The translations under genes were made by a program, and so were the position numbers. This document shows positions 39,821 through 42,800 of a stretch of DNA of 42,800 nucleotides, piece after piece. The DNA lies in contig JAJFLQ010000180.1 in assembly GCA_021772615.1 (NCBI GenBank), positions 1 to 42,800 on the forward strand. The letters run 5' to 3'. The stretch comes from Verrucomicrobiota bacterium. Lineage in GTDB: Bacteria; Verrucomicrobiota; Lentisphaeria; JABSQK01; JAJFLO01. Under the pieces are notes generated by a model that worked only from the letters and a program-made list of their open reading frames with translations, had not been told where the DNA came from and made no database searches. Within the stretch, counting starts at the first letter, position 1. Each line of letters starts with the position of its first letter.

Positions 39821-40656
39821 AATTGAGTTTTGAGCCATTTAAGATAAACTTTCTTACCGTTTTTGATCGTGGTCACGACCCTGAGTTCGATGCCGGCATA
39901 ACATGCCTCCGGGAGGCAGCCGACTTCTTCGCCGGCTAACACGAGCGTATGAAAATTACCGCCAAACATGTCGCGGGATTCCTGTCTGGTAATACGCTTC
40001 TCCTGCCACGGTTCACTGGTCCAGCAGTTTGCCGGCCGCGTAAGCCCATGAATCACTGTCGCGATATCCGGCAGCAGATATGTGACGTGCTCTACCTTGG
40101 ATAACCAGGCAGCAAACCCTGTCGCAGCTGAATAGTTCATTCCCAGCACCGTTTGATCGGGTTGCGTGGTTGTGAATGCCGATTCTGTATTATCCCAGTG
40201 GATAACACGGGTATCAGGAAACAACAGGGCTTTCATCACATCGAATGTAACGCCCTTGTCATTCAAAAAGGCGACGAACAGGCGATTTGGCACGGCGTCG
40301 CTGATGTAAACCTGCTTTGCGCCGATTATCGCCAGGCGCAGGGGCAGGCCGGATTCGTTTTCTACCATCTCGGGTGGCGACAACTTCTGGAATGCACGGC
40401 CCAATTTCCGGTGGAGCTTGCGCGATTCGCTGTCGGATACGATCTTCTTGATATCTTTGTAGGTCGATTCCGCGCGGATAAACATCTTGTACTGCTCGCC
40501 GCCCGTTGCGCCCATCTCAAGGTCCTTGAGTATGTTCTCGAACAGAAGCAGAGAGTCGCTCAACTCGATTTCGGACTGTGCGGGAGACGGCAATGTGCCG
40601 GCCGATGCCGCAAGCAGAACCACATAGACAAATTTAGGGCAGTTGAAGATCTTCAT
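39817..40656 (-). CDS. Exported protein of unknown function
   Basis: 279 residues from the ATG at 40656. The N-terminus is a signal peptide (MKIFNCPKFVYVVLLAASAG, cleavage probably near PAQS). An alpha-helical part (about 30-110) is followed by a mixed domain (about 115-279) with LPLRLAIIGAKQVYISDAVP and a late VVTTIKNGKKVYLKWLK. No catalytic motif or family was recognised. It is the first gene of a four-gene minus-strand unit (this gene, the Ig-like protein, purA, cdsA), divergent from folD. Confidence 0.65.
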   Translation of the reverse strand: MKIFNCPKFVYVVLLAASAGTLPSPAQSEIELSDSLLLFENILKDLEMGATGGEQYKMFIRAESTYKDIKKIVSDSESRKLHRKLGRAFQKLSPPEMVENESGLPLRLAIIGAKQVYISDAVPNRLFVAFLNDKGVTFDVMKALLFPDTRVIHWDNTESAFTTTQPDQTVLGMNYSAATGFAAWLSKVEHVTYLLPDIATVIHGLTRPANCWTSEPWQEKRITRQESRDMFGGNFHTLVLAGEEVGCLPEACYAGIELRVVTTIKNGKKVYLKWLKTQL

Positions 40657-40797
40657 GGCAAAGGTTACATGTATGGAAGGGGCGTATGGTGAACAGTAAA
40701 CGCAGACGACTATAAATGTGTGAGACCCCGAATTCAAGTGACTGAAGCAGTCGGACTTTGCACGGCAGGTTGCAACTATCAGGAAAGGAAGGTGGCA
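40657..40797. promoter_or_regulatory. Divergent promoter region, exported-protein operon / folD
   Basis: 141 bp between two divergent starts. TATAAA at 40711-40716 could be a -10 for folD, but the -35 is poor. The folD Shine-Dalgarno is a strong AGGAAAGGAAGG (40781-40792). Confidence 0.4.
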
Positions 40798-41703
40798 ATG
40801 ACGATAATCGACGGCAAATCGGTCGGTGCGACGCTTGCAGCGGAAACAGGCGATTTTGTGCGCTCACTAGGCACCTCACAGAATTTGAAGCCGGGCCTCG
40901 CAGTGGTCATCGTCGGGAACGATCCGGCGTCACGAATTTATGTTAATCACAAGGTGAAAAAGGCGGCTGAACTCGCAATACACTCCGTAAAACACGAACT
41001 GCCGGAAAACGCGTCTCAGGCTGACGTGCTCGGGCTTATCGAGGTGCTGAACCAGGATCCCGCGATACACGGCATCCTGGTTCAATCGCCGCCGCCGGCG
41101 CATATTGACGAGCGACGGATAATAGAAACCATCACACCCGAAAAAGACGTTGATTGCTTTCATCCGTACAATGTCGGCAAGCTTGCCATCGGTGATACCG
41201 ACGGTTTCGTACCCTGCACGCCGGCCGGCATCATGGTCTTGCTGCAGCGCTACGACATAACGGTAGCGGGTCGGCATGCGGTTGTGGTTGGCCGCTCGAA
41301 TATCGTCGGGCGACCGATGACACTGCTGCTGTCGAGAAAATCGCGTTACGGCAACGCTACCGTCACGTTGTGCCATTCCCGTACAGCCGATATCGCGGAC
41401 GTGATCCGCCAGGGTGATATTGTCGTTGCCGCCATTGGCAAACCGGGGTTTATCACCGGTGACATGGTCAAACCCGGATGCGTCATAATCGATGTGGGAA
41501 TAAACCGTGTCGACGATCCCACGGCAAAACGCGGTTATCGACTGGTTGGCGACACGGACTTTGAGTCGGTATCGCAAAAGGCGTCCTACATGACGCCGGT
41601 CCCCGGCGGCGTCGGGCCGATGACGATTGCCATGTTGATGGCGAACACGGTGCGCGCCTGTTGCCTGCAGAATGGGCTCGCGCCGCCGGATCATCCATTC
41701 TGA
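40798..41703 (+). CDS. folD: Methylenetetrahydrofolate dehydrogenase / methenyltetrahydrofolate cyclohydrolase
   Basis: Bifunctional one-carbon enzyme interconverting 5,10-methylene-, methenyl- and 10-formyl-THF with NADP. 301 residues. It has the catalytic Lys region SRIYVNHKVKKAAELAI, VQSPPPAHID, the Rossmann GRSNIVGRPMTLLL, and the C-terminal PVPGGVGPMTIAMLMANT. The ATG at 40798 follows the strong purine-rich Shine-Dalgarno. Its stop overlaps the pcnB start by one base (TGATG), indicating coupling. Confidence 0.98.
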   Translation: MTIIDGKSVGATLAAETGDFVRSLGTSQNLKPGLAVVIVGNDPASRIYVNHKVKKAAELAIHSVKHELPENASQADVLGLIEVLNQDPAIHGILVQSPPPAHIDERRIIETITPEKDVDCFHPYNVGKLAIGDTDGFVPCTPAGIMVLLQRYDITVAGRHAVVVGRSNIVGRPMTLLLSRKSRYGNATVTLCHSRTADIADVIRQGDIVVAAIGKPGFITGDMVKPGCVIIDVGINRVDDPTAKRGYRLVGDTDFESVSQKASYMTPVPGGVGPMTIAMLMANTVRACCLQNGLAPPDHPF

Positions 41704-42800
41704 TGCGCATCGATAAACGATCCATATCACGCGATGCATATCGCATCGTCGACACCATTCAGGCAAGCGGTTACGAGGCGTATCTGGTCGGTGGTGCAGT
41801 ACGGGACTTGTTGCTCGATAGGCAGCCGAAGGACTACGACATTTCGACTGACGCATCGCCCGAAGACCTGCGGCGTGTTTTTGGCCGGCGCGCGCGCATC
41901 ATCGGTCGGCGATTTCGCCTTGTGCATGTGTATTCCGGAGGCAGCGTTTACGAGGTCAGCACCTTTCGTCGTCGTCCGGATCTGGAGGAAAGGCGCGGTC
42001 GCGATACCGATTCGGGTTTGATGGTATGGCGGGACAACTGTTATGGCACCGTGGAGCAGGACGCACGACGTCGGGATTTTACTGTCAATGCGCTGTATTT
42101 CGATCCCGTTCCCGGGGACGGGCGCCTCGTCGATTTTGTCGGCGGCCTTGATGATATAAAGGCCCGTCGCGTTCAGATGATCGGAGATGCGGCGGAGCGA
42201 CTTGCCGAAGATCCGGTGCGAACCATCCGTGCGTGTAAGCTGGTCGGGCAGTACGGATTTTCGCTCAGCAGCGATCTGCGAAACGACATCCGATCGGCGG
42301 CCGCAGCGCTGGACAAGTGCGCCAACGCGCGGCTGGTCGAGGAATTGTTCAAGATACTGAAAAAGCCACATACCTGCGCGACATTCGGCGCTGCGTCGGA
42401 TCTCGGTGTGCTCGTCCATTTTTTTCCCGAATTGTTCGCATCCTGGTCGACGCAGGCCGGCCACGTTTGCCGGCGGATCCTTGCCTCTCGCGATGCCATG
42501 CTCGCGGAAGGAAGCATATATCCCTCTCGCGTTACCGGACTGGCCATGTTGATGATTGCTGCGCTCAAGGAGCAGTTAGAACCCGACTGGTCGCAGCCAC
42601 TATGGGTTAACGATGCCGGTATCGATCGGTTTATTTACGAGTGGTCGCGCAACTTCATGCGGCCATACCGGTTGCCGAAACAGGTAATGGCAAAAATTCG
42701 CGATGTGCTGTTGATGCAGCCGAAGATGTTGCGTGGCCGGTCGCGAAAGCGTATTCGCAGACATCCGGAGTTCAAACGGTCTGAAGACACATTCAGGGTC
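41703..42800 (+). CDS. pcnB: Poly(A) polymerase / tRNA nucleotidyltransferase family (PcnB-like), 3' part beyond window
   Basis: 366 codons are open to the right edge, so the protein continues. The nucleotidyltransferase core is complete: YLVGGAVRDLLLDRQPKDYDISTDASPEDLRRVF with the metal-binding DYD (split: YLVGGAVRDLLL, PKDYDISTDA). Then come EVSTFRR, the PcnB-style DNCYGTVEQDARRRDFTVNAL, and RLAEDPVRTIRACKL. The later RLVEELFKILKKPHT and LVHFFPEL also favour PcnB over CCA-adding enzyme, as does the Arg-rich region near the edge (RGRSRKRIRRHPEFK). Poly(A) polymerase adds 3' tails that promote RNA decay. The coupling to folD suggests a common transcript. Confidence 0.9.
   Translation, partial: MRIDKRSISRDAYRIVDTIQASGYEAYLVGGAVRDLLLDRQPKDYDISTDASPEDLRRVFGRRARIIGRRFRLVHVYSGGSVYEVSTFRRRPDLEERRGRDTDSGLMVWRDNCYGTVEQDARRRDFTVNALYFDPVPGDGRLVDFVGGLDDIKARRVQMIGDAAERLAEDPVRTIRACKLVGQYGFSLSSDLRNDIRSAAAALDKCANARLVEELFKILKKPHTCATFGAASDLGVLVHFFPELFASWSTQAGHVCRRILASRDAMLAEGSIYPSRVTGLAMLMIAALKEQLEPDWSQPLWVNDAGIDRFIYEWSRNFMRPYRLPKQVMAKIRDVLLMQPKMLRGRSRKRIRRHPEFKRSEDTFRV

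Noticed and set aside
1..42800. CRISPR arrays, prophage or insertion sequences
   Set aside because: No regularly spaced repeats, transposase, integrase or phage structural genes were seen in any frame.

Overview
The window (about 54% GC by eye) reads as one contiguous stretch of a Gram-negative bacterial chromosome, nearly all of it intact genes. Secretin, lipid-anchored and periplasmic proteins indicate two membranes. The gene content (full-length SucA-type 2-oxoglutarate dehydrogenase, pyruvate phosphate dikinase, RNase Y, a diverged pilus/secretion assembly locus, an RfaH-like NusG paralogue) fits the PVC group, for example Verrucomicrobiota, Kiritimatiellota or Lentisphaerota. That placement is inference from gene content; no rRNA or other marker gene is present. 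No tRNA, rRNA, CRISPR array, prophage or transposase was seen.

Layout. 1-686: gene-poor, with decayed dispersed repeats. 687-7878 (-): five-gene type II secretion / type IV pilus assembly operon, in transcription order PilM/GspL-like, PilO/GspM-like, GspC/PilP-like, secretin, GspE/PilB ATPase. 8226-11144 (+): mreD, mrdA (PBP2) and an RfaH/NusG-like gene, all overlapping. 11314-14016 (+): ppdK. 14191-14613 (-): orphan TPR protein. 14823-15866 (+): membrane-anchored SGNH hydrolase. 16052-20832 (+): signalling cassette of a receiver-Ser/Thr kinase hybrid, two different periplasmic solute-binding proteins and a sensor histidine kinase. 20871-21074 (-): small unknown ORF. 21479-23621 (-): sucC-sucD. 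24083-30257 (+): sucA, sucB, a small ORF and lpd. 30672-33659 (+): secA. 34400-36624 (+): 5-formyl-THF cyclo-ligase and rny. 36604-40656 (-): two unknown exported proteins, purA and cdsA. 40798 to the right edge (+): folD and a partial pcnB.

How the genes work together. The suc/lpd block encodes the TCA steps from 2-oxoglutarate to succinate as two divergent units sharing a 461-bp control region; ppdK links pyruvate and PEP. mreD and mrdA belong to the cell-elongation machinery but are split from mreBC and rodA. The most unusual coding block is the 16052-20832 cassette: two receptor-like binding proteins without transporter partners sit between a histidine kinase and a receiver fused to a eukaryotic-type kinase, suggesting ligand sensing, then phosphorelay, then Ser/Thr phosphorylation.

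The most unusual non-coding signals are two intergenic blocks dense in perfect hairpins: 28298-28704, between sucB and lpd, with mutually exclusive pairings; and 33660-34399, upstream of the formyl-THF cyclo-ligase gene, which is the usual genomic position of 6S RNA. Neither could be assigned to a known RNA family by reading alone.
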